From Paramacrobiotus richtersi (taxonomy: Eukaryota; Tardigrada; Eutardigrada; Parachela; Macrobiotidae), in contig JAQGAU010000342.1 in assembly GCA_034698045.1 (NCBI GenBank), positions 1 through 30,664 of the forward strand: DNA of 30,664 bases, written 5' to 3'. A model generated the notes under the pieces. That model did not search any database. It saw only the letters and a program-made list of their open reading frames with translations, and was not told where the DNA came from. A program made the translations under genes and the position numbers. Of this stretch, positions 1 through 15,513 are shown in pieces. The first letter of the stretch is position 1. Each line of letters begins with the position of its first letter.

Positions 1-5
1 TTCAT

Positions 6-29
6 GGCGGTGGCATGACTGCCACCGCC
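6..29. repeat. GC-rich perfect inverted repeat (10-bp arms)
   Basis: GGCGGTGGCA (6-15) is followed by TGAC (16-19) and its exact reverse complement TGCCACCGCC (20-29). As RNA it would fold into a very stable tetraloop hairpin. AATAAA signals follow within about 70 bases, so it may be a 3' UTR structure of a gene off the left edge. That link is inference. Confidence 0.85.
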
Positions 30-1623
30 CGTTTGTTCTGTCGTCGACACAAATGTAAAGATTGTGAATAAAAAAAGGGTATCCGCTACTGGTATTCCAA
101 ATAAAGGCGAATGGCGAAAAAAAACAACAAGAGCAATGCTAAACGTTGGTTTACGAACTCCAACAGCGCACACTCAAAATAGCCAGCTCAACATTTGAAA
201 ACCACAATTCACTCGTCTTAAAAGCAAAGCCAGCTTTCGCAGGATATGTTTTTACGAGTTCCGTTGCAGCGAAGTCCATGCGAAGGGTGAAGGAACGGCT
301 GGGGCAAGCTGCCTACCCCTCAAAACAAAGTTAACGGTCTGTATTGTTTGACCGGAGCTACAAAATTGTGGCCAAAGAGGAGTAACTGTCTACAAATGCT
401 CGATGTTAGTCATAAGCGCACAACCATCGATCGATCAGAAAGGTCTGCTGGAAAGCTGCACATGACGAAAGCCTGCGTACGAGCCGGTAATAACGCCAAA
501 AATTACAGTTTTTTAACATGAGTTGTGGAAGACCTTGAGAGAAAATGTTCAGCACATACCTTACAAACACGCCTATTACCTTGGGGCCTTTGAGACTTTG
601 AGTTTTCGACTACATTTGCCGTACTTTTCTAATAATCAGCGGGAACAGCTATCGTAACCTAGCTTCATTCCACTGTATTGTAAAACGGAAGATCGGGATC
701 AGTTTATGGTAGCAAGAATTATGATCTGAATACAGATCCCAAGAAACCCTGAGGTGGCAGCCTTGTACTGGATGTATATCGAGAACAGAAATGAACCAAC
801 GGAACAGTACTGTTTAGAAAATAAGAGGACGCTTCGAAATGCACAGCTGTTTATGTATTCGATTGCGGAACCTTCTACTGCTTGCGGCGGACTCCTACTG
901 ATATACTGTATTCGATTACTTTTTAATCCTTTGTTGCTTTTCGCACTGAACAGAAATTATTGAATGGGATTTCGTATATTTTTACGGCATCTGGGCTAAC
1001 ACCGCGTAAGGTGCTGGATGAACGAATCCCCTGCAACAATCGCCGATGTCATAGTTCCAAGTTCGTTCAGATGGATCCGAATTGCTGTCTTTGGCGAACA
1101 GGCGCAGATGTACGTAGTTTATGTTCTAGTTCTTCGTGACTGGTTCGGTATTAACGGTACATGTTTGGGTCTTATTCTGGACGGTGTGTGAATCAGATAC
1201 ATCTTTTTTCCCTAGTCATACGTCATAATTGTCATGAATTTTTGAATGCCTGAATTCCGTGACCTTTGTCTAACTTATCGTCTGGGTAATCGAGTAAACT
1301 ATAAACGCAAAACCAAGTGCAAAAAAGAACAATAATTATGAAATAAAAGTTAGTCAGTGAATTTCCATGGGAATACGTACTTATGTTAAACACCGACGAA
1401 CGCTTTTATTAGCAGACACAAATTCGGCAGCAGCTCTGAAAGAGCAAAAGGGTAATGCTGATTCCCAACGCTACTTCAAATCGTGCGCTCGAGTTCCGGT
1501 ATTCCGTAGTTTTGTGCCGTGGTGCGTCTACATTGTGAGTTTACCAGGATACTGTGGTTATGATATCGGTAGCAAATTACACTGACTTTCTCAATCGGTT
1601 TTGTAATCTGGGCCGATTGGGAG

Positions 1624-1644
1624 TTAGTAACTCCGAGTTACTAA
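1624..1644. repeat. Small palindrome, 9-bp arms
   Basis: TTAGTAACT (1624-1632), the loop CCG, then AGTTACTAA (1636-1644), a perfect inverted repeat. No neighbouring gene explains it. Confidence 0.7.
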
Positions 1645-1963
1645 TGTTTGTACTCCGCAAAACGAAACTGTGTCTCTTGGTGCCTGCGAGTCTTTAATCA
1701 TTATTGCGCAATCGCCGGGCCCCCAGTACAGCAGCAGTGCCGCGGATATTAAGATGCATAGCTCTAATTGTTCTGCGATGTCACGTACAGTCAAGTTTAA
1801 GCGTGATAAGATAACAAAAAATTATTTAAACCATCGGTAACAGATAACCATCCTCAAAGTGGTAAAACCCTAAAATCTGCGATTCAACGTACACTTGTAA
1901 ATCAAAGCCGTTTATCAGCCAGTCCACTGCTTAATACGCAAGCTTTTTAGTTTTTCTATACGG

Positions 1964-2040
1964 CACCGGCTTTGCACCGGCTTTGCACCGGCTTTGCACC
2001 GGCTTTGCACCGGCTTTGCACCGGCTTTGCACCGGCTTTG
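1964..2040. repeat. Minisatellite, 11-bp unit x 7
   Basis: Seven perfect head-to-tail copies of CACCGGCTTTG fill positions 1964-2040, preceded by one partial unit edge. Total lack of divergence suggests recent expansion or ongoing turnover. An 11-bp unit is close to one helical turn, so each copy presents the same face. The array lies about 0.3 kb upstream of the lectin gene's start codon. The unit length is not a multiple of three, so a coding role is unlikely. Confidence 0.95.
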
Positions 2041-2247
2041 CGTGGCACTGGAGCGAGAATCAGCCGTAGGTCGACAAACAGAAAGGTCAAGGTAGAGGGC
2101 ATCGGATATCCAATGGTGCCAAGATAATGATCACAATGTTCACTTAGACATGTCTGTCTGCCTCGCCCCAGAAACTTTATATCGTGCATCCGTGGCATAT
2201 ACAAATGTCCTTAGAAGGTCTGTTTTGCAAAGACTAGAATAAAACCG

Positions 2248-2254
2248 TATAAAG
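2248..2254 (+). promoter_or_regulatory. TATA box of the B-lectin gene
   Basis: TATAAAG lies about 110 bp upstream of the lectin start codon at 2362. This would give a 5' UTR of roughly 80 nt if transcription begins about 30 bp downstream. The assignment rests on sequence and spacing only. Confidence 0.5.
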
Positions 2255-2361
2255 TACCCGGAATTATTAAGAAATCGGATACAAACGACACGATTTCTAC
2301 GACACTACGGTATTGGAGGAGTCGGTTCTGGTCATCACACGCGTTTTTTCGGAAAACAGCC

Positions 2362-3981
2362 ATGTTCGCCACGGCAGTCTTTGTACTATTCGTTTGCTCA
2401 GCCCACGCGGCATATTGGAATAATCCGGGAAGAACATCGGGTAAGCTGATGTTAAGCCTAATATAACCAGTACTTCGGTTGCAATTAGATTCTGTTCCGT
2501 ACTCGTACACATGTACACATTCTAACATGACAACGCAGTTCATCCCAGTTTTAGGTATCATTTGTACATACTTGTACTAGGAATAATGAAAATTTTGAAA
2601 TGTTCGTACTTCGAATTTCTGATTAGCTACAGTATGTTATAATAAATTATATCATAGTGTTATCATGGTATGCACTAAAGTTCGCCAGTCTATCCTCATA
2701 GTTGTGGTTTTCACGGGAAGATTATCCTTTTTTTGCATGTATAGTGGTGCTGGGACCGGGTGGTTCAATGATGCCGTTGGACCCCCCAATCTCCAGTCCA
2801 TCGGGTCAGTTCCAAGTCAAACTTGAACCCAAAGCGCTGGTCGTCTACCGGCAATCCACGAATGACACGACCAACTCCACATCGTCGGAAGCCGTGTTCG
2901 TGTTCAGCACGGAAGCAGATGGCATTACCGTGAGAACATTGGAACTGTCGTACGGTGGCGGTCTGTATTTGTATGGACATTTTCCCATGCGAGCCAATGC
3001 TCAGCTGTGGCGGTCAAATTCGCCTATTACTTGGAGTGGATTCTATAAGCCAGTTCTGCGGTTAGCGGATGATGGTTATCTCCAGCTGAGCATTGACGGG
3101 GTAACGTACTGGGAATCCGGCGGTTTGAGAGCTGCTGCGTGCCTCGATTCGGAAAGTCTGTCCAACAATTCTGCAGGTGATAAAGTAATCGATAATAGTT
3201 CAACTGATGTTTGTATAAAATTTAGAGACGGAATTTCAATAGTGCCTTCACCTCAATAGTTATTAGAGTTTTGCGAAACAAAGACGTGTATACTCGTATA
3301 TCCCAGCGCCGGTGACTATTGCCATTTATTGCGCACAGCCGGGTTTTCTGCAGTCTGTACTCTTAAATGTTAGTACAGCGTACAATGCAGCATTTTCTAG
3401 GTACTCTTTGACTTCCTGTTGTAATGCATGTATTTTACAGTAGCTGAATATTTTCTGTGTATCCGATCTTTTTTATTATGGAAGCAGCCATTGTCAAATA
3501 GTGGCGTACGTGAATTAAGACATCATTACGACAATTGTTATATCAGCATACAGGATTCGAGGGTTACATATATGCTACACTTGCTCACCAGCTGTTTGTT
3601 ATATTGACTGCAGAAATTATTCACATGGGCGATGTGCTGATTCCATCCAAAAAGTATCATTCCCCCAAGGGGACATTCTTCCTGATCTTGCAAAGCGATG
3701 GGAACTTGTGCGTCTATCGGGTGTGCGACGACACGCCGACCTGGTGTACCCACACCTACCGAGCCCGTCCGGACAATGTCACCGTGACCAGCACCGGGGA
3801 GTTGGCGTATTATGGTGACATGATCTACCCGTCGACTAATAAGATATGGTTCCAAGGCGAAGCGCGACCACCGCGAAGTAACTCGGAACTGCGATTGGCC
3901 GATGATGGGCGCATGTATTTGTGTCAGGAGGAAGATTGCTATTGGCAGTCTGAATTACGATATCCTGATGTGGATAAATAA
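2362..3981 (+). CDS. Secreted protein with two bulb-type (B-lectin) domains
   Basis: Model: exons 2362-2440, 2745-3176, 3614-3981 (292 aa), with splice phases 1 and 1. Residues 1-16 are a signal peptide ending SAHA, so the product should be secreted. Two homologous bulb-type lectin domains follow, about residues 27-165 and 171-290. Each has an SPxG-F turn near its start (ISSPSGQF; HSPKGTFF), and each ends with LRLADDG then YW. Domain 2 has a near-canonical mannose-binding strand, Q197-x-D199-x-N201-x-C-x-Y205. The equivalent strand in domain 1 is degenerate (LEPKALVVY). The family binds mannose-type glycans and is used in defence in plants and fish. A role in innate immunity or surface recognition is inference. 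The second intron is my call. If it is retained, translation stops at 3257-3259, giving a one-domain 197-aa protein. Two separate genes are also possible. Confidence 0.75.
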
Positions 3982-3982
3982 A
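3977..3982 (+). terminator. AATAAA overlapping the lectin stop codon
   Basis: The hexamer AATAAA shares bases with the TAA stop (3979-3981) of the lectin gene. If used, the 3' UTR is only 10-30 nt long. No other canonical hexamer appears in the next few hundred plus-strand bases. Confidence 0.55.
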
Positions 3983-6073
3983 CAAATACAGAATACAAAA
4001 AATAATTCAACTACTACTGCTAACCAACGATGGTTCGATTGGGTGTTCTCCACGCGTTATATGGACAAATTAAAGCATTTACTGTTAATGCTAGTATATA
4101 AAAACTACGCAATCTTAACGTCTTTTGAAATTGGCTGAAACGAAGACTTAGTGGTAAACTGTTGCCGACTAGCAGTGATAAACATAAAAAAGTTATACAA
4201 ATCATTGCGGCAGCAGCCAGTCATTCCAACGAAGCGTTAAGACTCGGATTTGTCGATTTTATTTTGACGTACAGTAACCGGCGGTTTCAGGATTCGACAC
4301 TAGTAACCTTTTTTCAGTTTAACTGAAGTATGATGTACAATTGTGGCAACCACGGCAATCAGCAACGTGTGGCGTAGGCAGACTTATATTCTTGCTTTCA
4401 CTTTGCTTCACATTAAGTATCTCGAACACTAAATTAGAAGATTCGATGATGCCACCGCCGCTTGTAAGTTTGCGATGACGTATCTTTTGCTAGTGCATCT
4501 TATATTCTTAGACAGATATAACATTCAGATCATTCAATTTGGATAAACCAATATGCCGTTGGCTTATCAAACTGGTCCGAGGCGGTGATTTTATTACAGT
4601 ATACGTCTTGCGTATAACCCGTATTTCGATATCCTTTTAAAATGCGAAGTATCGTACAAGCATGTATTTGCAAGAAACTGTGGCGGTATGTAACCACCTG
4701 TTTTTTTGAGACGGCTTGATAAATTACACATTCACAGAAGTATGGCCTCCACGTGCTCAAATTTCCGACAAATGTCACAAAAACCATCATTTGTGAACCC
4801 GGTAAAAGACATACCGTAAAACTCGTTTCCTCACCAGCTAACCTTGACGCTCATAAATTATCACAAGCAAGCACGAAACCGCCACATGTACAATGCTATA
4901 CTACAAGTATATCTACCGAGAAGACAAGGATCTGCTTAGCGTTCTCTTATACAACGATTCCGAGGGCTTCCTGGGAAGAGCCTTAATCGGGATCCCATTG
5001 GGTTTCGTCAAGCATTCTTTTCCTTCGTCCACCACATGTGCATTGTCCACTGGAGTGGATTTGCCTTTTCTCACTGTCTGTAATGGCATGCATCGGTCCT
5101 TTACTGTGGGATTTGGTACAGACTGCGTATGCTTTAGATCGCTGGGATTATTCGGCCGCTTCCCGGTGGCCTGGACAGCAATGGCCTCTGAAGTTGTACG
5201 CCGGCGTTGTGCGGATGTAGATCCACTTGTCTTTGCATCTTCCGCGGAACCTGGCTTGGATTTCTGGCCAGCTGCTGGTGTAACGCCGGTATAGCGCGCG
5301 CCAAGATGAAATGCAAAGCTCATAGTATTCATTCGAGTAAAATTGATATTGCTCTTTGTAGTAATAAAACAGGGCTTCCACGCTTCTACGCTCGCGCAAT
5401 ATATGAATTAGTAGACATGGCATGTGATTGAAACAAGCCAAAGAAAGAAGTGTGAAATTTTTTACACCACGGGTTTGTTGGTTTCTGATCGTAATTATTG
5501 TATATGGCTGGTTGTGTTGTATCGAGTAACATTGCTAATTGCCCCGGAGGGAAAGTTGTCACATGCTATTGGTTTCCACGTATGTGGACTAGCATCCAGA
5601 CGTGGACATTCTCGCAGCCGGTGAACTTGTACGACTTAAGTTTCCTTCGATTTTAACGCCCGAAAACTCTTATTGCACGAACGATTTGGATAATACGCCA
5701 CCAGCAATATATGACAAATACTGAGGTCGATGGTATAGCAAAGAGACTGCTGAAGACGTGAAGTTCTGAGCTTCTGCTGACCGAGGCTCAGAAAAGCAGA
5801 AAAGCTTGTGTAATAATCTTCTTATCTTTTTATACATTTTATATTTAAATATATTAAATATTGCGGCGTAAAATATTTTGCTAACAGTTTACAATCTAGA
5901 AGTATCTCGGAACGCATCACATGCACAGGAACACATATAGGCCACACAGCGAAATCGATGGATGGATGGACGCACGACACTTCTCGTAGAATGCTGCTCT
6001 CACGAAACAGCTCGGTAAATAACGTGTGCTGAAATGTTTTCGTGCGCGAAATGCACTGCTAAACCCATCATTT
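3982..6073. other. Intergenic region between lectin and esterase A
   Basis: About 2.1 kb with no recognised gene. A GC-richer island near 4900-5330 is open in several frames. The most protein-like reading is listed separately at 4913-5323 (-). An 86-codon minus-strand frame at 4530-4790 has no recognisable motif. Positions 5820-5880 are very A/T-rich, and a short ATGG repeat sits near 5957. The 3' UTR of the leftward-transcribed esterase A must end in this region, but I found no canonical AATAAA on the minus strand within 350 bp of its stop. Confidence 0.5.
4913..5323 (-). CDS. Weak candidate ORF, low-complexity S/T/K/P-rich protein
   Basis: Open frame on the minus strand from an ATG at 5323 to a stop at 4913 (136 codons). 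It is rich in Ser, Thr, Lys and Pro, with basic patches (AQRRRTTSEA; SLYKRTLSRSLSSR). It has no membrane segment and no domain I recognise. The composition resembles a disordered region or the last exon of a larger gene. An acceptor-like site (ACACCAG) lies just upstream of the frame's GC-rich part. The opposite strand is also open over much of the same DNA (4893-5294), so GC-driven chance is a real alternative. Confidence 0.25.
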   Translation of the reverse strand: MSFAFHLGARYTGVTPAAGQKSKPGSAEDAKTSGSTSAQRRRTTSEAIAVQATGKRPNNPSDLKHTQSVPNPTVKDRCMPLQTVRKGKSTPVDNAHVVDEGKECLTKPNGIPIKALPRKPSESLYKRTLSRSLSSR

Positions 6074-9332
<3,259 letters not shown>

Positions 9333-9345
9333 TAGGAAATAGGCT

Positions 9346-9407
9346 GTTCAAAGAAGCTGTTTCTCTGAGTTTCTCTGTTCAAAGAAACTTGTTTTCTAAG
9401 TTTCTAT
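9346..9407. repeat. 31-bp tandem duplication in the 5' UTR of esterase A
   Basis: Two adjacent, slightly diverged copies (9346-9376 and 9377-9407) both begin GTTCAAAGAA and continue with a TTTCT-rich tail. They lie just upstream of the start codon at 9332, so they are probably transcribed. Confidence 0.7.
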
Positions 9408-9545
9408 TGGCAGAGAAAAGTCCGTTTTACGTTTAACTTACGAAACCGTCTAATAATGATGGTTTGTACCGTACACAGCAAATATAACGCAGTGGAACTT
9501 TTAGCATTACATACGTAGTTTTGTGCAGACTAATGCTGAATGCTG

Positions 9546-9553
9546 CTTATATA
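9546..9553 (-). promoter_or_regulatory. TATA box of esterase A
   Basis: Read on the minus strand the text is TTATATAAGCAG, about 215 bp before the start codon. The matching site of esterase B reads TTTATAAGCAG. Conservation of both the box and its GCAG flank supports a real core promoter. Confidence 0.6.
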
Positions 9554-9750
9554 ATAAACGGTTGTTTGTATTTATTTATTGGCTAAGACGCCGGTAAAGT
9601 CCACACACAAAGAATAACACCAACAGAAAGACAGACAGACTGTTTATACGTAGAGACTAGCATAATTATATGGTACACGTGCATATGCGGTATTGTGTAG
9701 CTGGTCGAAAGCAAACAAGTTCTAGCTTTTGTTTGTTCTATGTGCATTTT

Positions 9751-9800
9751 TGCATATCTGCATCGTCATGGCATTGTGCATATCTGTATCGTCATGACAT
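9751..9800. repeat. 24-bp direct repeat, 26-bp period
   Basis: Copies at 9751-9774 and 9777-9800 share TGCATATCTG-ATCGTCATG-CAT with two mismatches. They lie about 420-470 bp upstream of esterase A and could hold duplicated factor sites. No function can be assigned. Confidence 0.7.
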
Positions 9801-10142
9801 CTTTGGCGATAAAAATGTTTGCGTTAAGTCTTAAAGGGAGACGATCCGAAAACGATCAATAATCAGCATAAACGTAAACTTGGTCCGGTTTCCACTTTTA
9901 CATGTACAGTTTTTTTTACATGTCTAACATGTACAGCATGTGCTTAACAGTCGGGATCTGTCCTGCATGTACCGCTATATGGTTATTCTGCGTAGTATAT
10001 AAAGAACTGAAGAAAAAATGTAACAACCAATAGGATAAGGCTGTGAGGGAAGTTACCGACTGTGAGCATTCCTTGTGTTCACCATTTTTTTGCCTTTTTG
10101 TACTGACATCCTAAACACAAGACGAGCCAGGTATTTAAAAAT

Positions 10143-10148
10143 TTTATT
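10143..10148 (-). terminator. Poly(A) signal of esterase B
   Basis: AATAAA on the minus strand, about 275 bases after the esterase B stop at 10423. It is the nearest canonical hexamer I found. Confidence 0.45.
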
Positions 10149-10422
10149 CAGTATTTTGTTTATCCATGTACAGCATAGTGATAAAATAGTATTCCAAATG
10201 ATTTCCATAACTGTGTACCAGCCAGCTTGCACCCGACGAATACTAAACAGTAAACGACAAGCACTGCTTCGATGTAAGTTTACATGACTCAATCAAGGGC
10301 CAGTCTATCCTAAAAAAAGCTGTCGGAATGTTGATCCCACGAAGTAGCTAAGCAAGTGCCGTGCACTGAATTGCTTTGGTGCAAGAAAGCAACTCCCAGA
10401 CTCATCGCTTTTAGTACACCGA

Positions 10423-13124
<2,702 letters not shown>

Positions 13125-13291
13125 GAAACTGGATGTCTCGCCTGTCCGTTACACGCTAATTTAACTCCGAAGCAATTCTAGAACCAGAAGCATGGTTCGT
13201 ACCCTATCCACAAAGTATGATAGTATACCGACGTGGAAACTTTGTTTATATTGCATTCATTGTTTTGTACCAGCTCATTTTGCATGCACTG

Positions 13292-13299
13292 CTTATAAA
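13292..13299 (-). promoter_or_regulatory. TATA box of esterase B
   Basis: Minus-strand text TTTATAAGCAG, about 170 bp before the start codon, is the counterpart of the esterase A box at 9553-9546. It is the best-supported core promoter element in the window because both copies kept it. Confidence 0.6.
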
Positions 13300-14434
13300 C
13301 AGTTGTCTGCATGCGTACGGTATACGGCATTGTCTAGTTTGTCAAAAGAAAGTTCGGGCAGTTGTTTGCTCTTTGTCGTGTTCTTGTCGTGCAAATATTG
13401 ACGATAAAAGTGTTTACGCTAAATCTTAAAAGAAACAGATCTGAAATTCAGCATAAACGTGAAATACAGCCGGTTTCTAATAACAGTACCATGTAAGTGC
13501 TCAACAGTCTTGCAGCACTCGTGTAGTCTCGCCGAACATTTATGGAATATTCGTCTGTTTCGTACAGTTCTACTCGTACTGCCTGGTATACAAACACGTC
13601 CACCAAACAAATAATGCAACACGCAATAGGGTGGTATTAGTTGGACGTTTGCTCATCTGATTTCCGCTTTTTTTTACCGCCACAATTAAACACACAAAAG
13701 AAAACACTTGTTCCAGTATGACTTCCTTTGGAATACACAGCGATACGTATTGCCAAGCTGTAGGTTCTACGATACGTCCGCAAACGGCTGAAATTGAATA
13801 CTAGTGTTGCATATAAACAGCAAATAACGATCTGCTGCAAAATGTACAGCTCCAGATTCCAAATATAATTAGCAGTGGGTCACGGACCGGTAATCACGAA
13901 CGGACAATTTGTTGTGGCGACAGTTGGTGTGTCGCGCGGTATGGCCATCTTGGTAAACATGTAGACATGAATGACACAATTAGGGAAGCAGAAATACGTA
14001 ACATCAAACCCTGATCCAAGTGATGCGGTTCAGTCACTTGCGCTGTAACGAAATCTTGACCGGATACTGCACTGTTGCAAGGCCATTGCATTGGTGGGAT
14101 GTCAGATGAAAAATCGAAGCTGCTGTCACATTTGAAGTCTAAATATGGGTTACCTTCACACAACTATATCGAGTACCCAGTGTGCTATAAACGACAGAAT
14201 TCTGCAACGATCTCATCTGTCAACAGCGGCTTTGGGAGTTCATGCAATGAGTTCATCATTATATTAAAACTAATTACATGCATATTGTATAAGCATCATA
14301 TGCATGTGCTTAATGATGGTTAATTGAAATTCTGTTCGCACGAGCAAAATTCGACGGACATGCTAAGATATACACTATTAAATATCTAGTATTCGACATA
14401 CATTTAAATTTAGCAGTTTTCTGCCCGCGACCTC

Positions 14435-14455
14435 GATCTATCTGGAAGATAGATC
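14435..14455. repeat. Short perfect hairpin, 9-bp arms
   Basis: GATCTATCT (14435-14443), the loop GGA, then AGATAGATC (14447-14455). It is isolated in non-coding DNA. Confidence 0.7.
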
Positions 14456-15255
14456 TATTCATCTATCTAGCTCTGAAAGATGCAAAAATTAACGTTTTTT
14501 CTTTGAAATACTGCGGAGCTTTTCCTTTATGGAAGACTGATTTATCTCTAAGTGCGCCTTGCAATAGCGAACCAACTAATACTCAATCGTCTTTGCATTT
14601 GAGTCTGCATGGTTTTTAGTTTATTATGATGGTTTTTAATTTTTTCGCCGTTTTTTAAGCCAACAATTTGCAAGCAGCCCCGTTCAGAATTAGTTCTAAA
14701 GTCTTTTACTGTTAATGTTTTTTCTTGATGTTTGTGTGAGCGATACTTTGGTTACATCACTGCAGTCTGCGTCTAACCATAAACTCGCATTATGTAACTT
14801 CAAAACTTAATAATATTAAGTTGCAATTGCGAGCCATTTGAATTTGCAAGGCATCATCAAACAAGTTAACACTTCCTGTATAACTCATCTTCCAAAACAA
14901 ACTTTCAATCAACTGCTAATGCAAAAAGCATGGCTCCTTTTCAATCTAACCTTTAATATAATTCGCCCCAGGAAGAATGTGCAATGTTTCACCAGATTGT
15001 GCACATCTGTCCATTACTGTAATTATTACATTGGCATACACATCATCTTTACTCACGCGTGGCGAAAGTTGTCCATAAAAAGTTGCCGAGTGAAGCATCC
15101 TTAATGCACAAAGCGGAAGCCGCATGTAAACAGCACCCGCCCGCCGGTCTGATTGATACTGGCGCGTTATGGAATGACAAGTTCACGCTAATAATATTAC
15201 GTCCTCCAGCCGCGGCGTTACGCAACCGGATAACCTTAAAAATGCCGCGCAAGAG

Positions 15256-15269
15256 CCAATCAGGATTGG
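15256..15269. promoter_or_regulatory. Palindromic double CCAAT box, probable HAGH promoter
   Basis: CCAATC-AG-GATTGG places two CCAAT boxes in opposite orientation two bases apart, about 245 bp upstream of the HAGH start. CCAAT boxes recruit NF-Y. The site ends a local GC-rich island (15050-15280). Binding itself is inferred. Confidence 0.5.
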
Positions 15270-15513
15270 GCTGAAGAATTTATAGGCTTATACTGAGATT
15301 TGGTAGTGTACAACTGGTAGGCTACTGTAACACATCGTTCTGTTAACGTTGTCGCTCGAAAAACTGAACTAGTGATGTGCACATTTTCTTCTAAAACGGA
15401 ACTATATACACACGATAAACTTTTAAGCTGAGAAAGTTTTGGGGAATTGCTGGATTAATTTATGCGGTCTGTTGAAGGAAGGTTTTGGATACTGGAAATT
15501 TCACATCAGCAAC

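Larger units (their letters stand above)
1..2361. other. Intergenic region, no recognised gene
   Basis: No open frame here shows a recognisable domain. The longest is a 72-codon frame at 1367-1585 (+), with an ATG at 1367 and a GTGAGT donor-like site at 1535, but no partner exon was found. The left edge carries two AATAAA hexamers on the plus strand (67-72 and near 99-104). They could be the 3' end of a gene lying to the left. A hairpin (6-29), a small palindrome (1624-1644) and a minisatellite (1964-2040) are listed separately. The stretch is otherwise featureless to the eye. Confidence 0.5.
9333..10422. other. Spacer between the tandem esterases, with the promoter of A and the 3' end of B
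   Basis: The right part is the 3' UTR of esterase B. The left part is the promoter and 5' UTR of esterase A. Text near 9806-9895 closely matches text near 13399-13478 upstream of esterase B, for example CAGCATAAACGT and a shared GATAAAA-to-TCTTAAA stretch. The duplication therefore carried upstream regulatory DNA. Two short tandem duplications (9346-9407 and 9751-9800) are unique to this copy. Confidence 0.65.
13125..15513. other. Intergenic region between divergent esterase B and HAGH
   Basis: About 2.4 kb. The left 0.4 kb is the promoter and 5' UTR of esterase B, partly similar to that of esterase A. Minus-strand frame 13894-14163 contains a hydrophobic stretch (ISASLIVSFMSTC) but no partner exon or domain. 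A perfect 9-bp hairpin lies at 14435-14455. A GC-rich island at 15050-15280, open on both strands, ends in a CCAAT palindrome and probably belongs to the HAGH promoter. I see no gene I can defend here. Confidence 0.5.

Noticed and set aside
1367-1585. 72-codon plus-strand frame with ATG and an internal GTGAGT donor-like site, and TATAAAC about 65 bp upstream
   Set aside because: No acceptor exon that continues it and no recognisable protein; kept only as a note in the region entry.
1956-2204. Minus-strand frame with AGAKPVQSRCK repeats
   Set aside because: The amino-acid repeat is a simple translation of the 11-bp minisatellite.
2702-3259. Lectin reading frame starting at 2702
   Set aside because: The sequence before 2745 is the intron end; the signal-peptide exon at 2362-2440 joins in phase at 2745.
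13894-14163. 89-codon minus-strand frame with a hydrophobic stretch resembling a signal peptide
   Set aside because: No matching downstream exon, domain or clear splice sites; it sits in a spacer and similar frames arise by chance.
15049-15274. Overlapping frames on both strands in a GC-rich island upstream of HAGH
   Set aside because: Open on both strands because of composition; no domain, and the CCAAT palindrome suggests promoter DNA.
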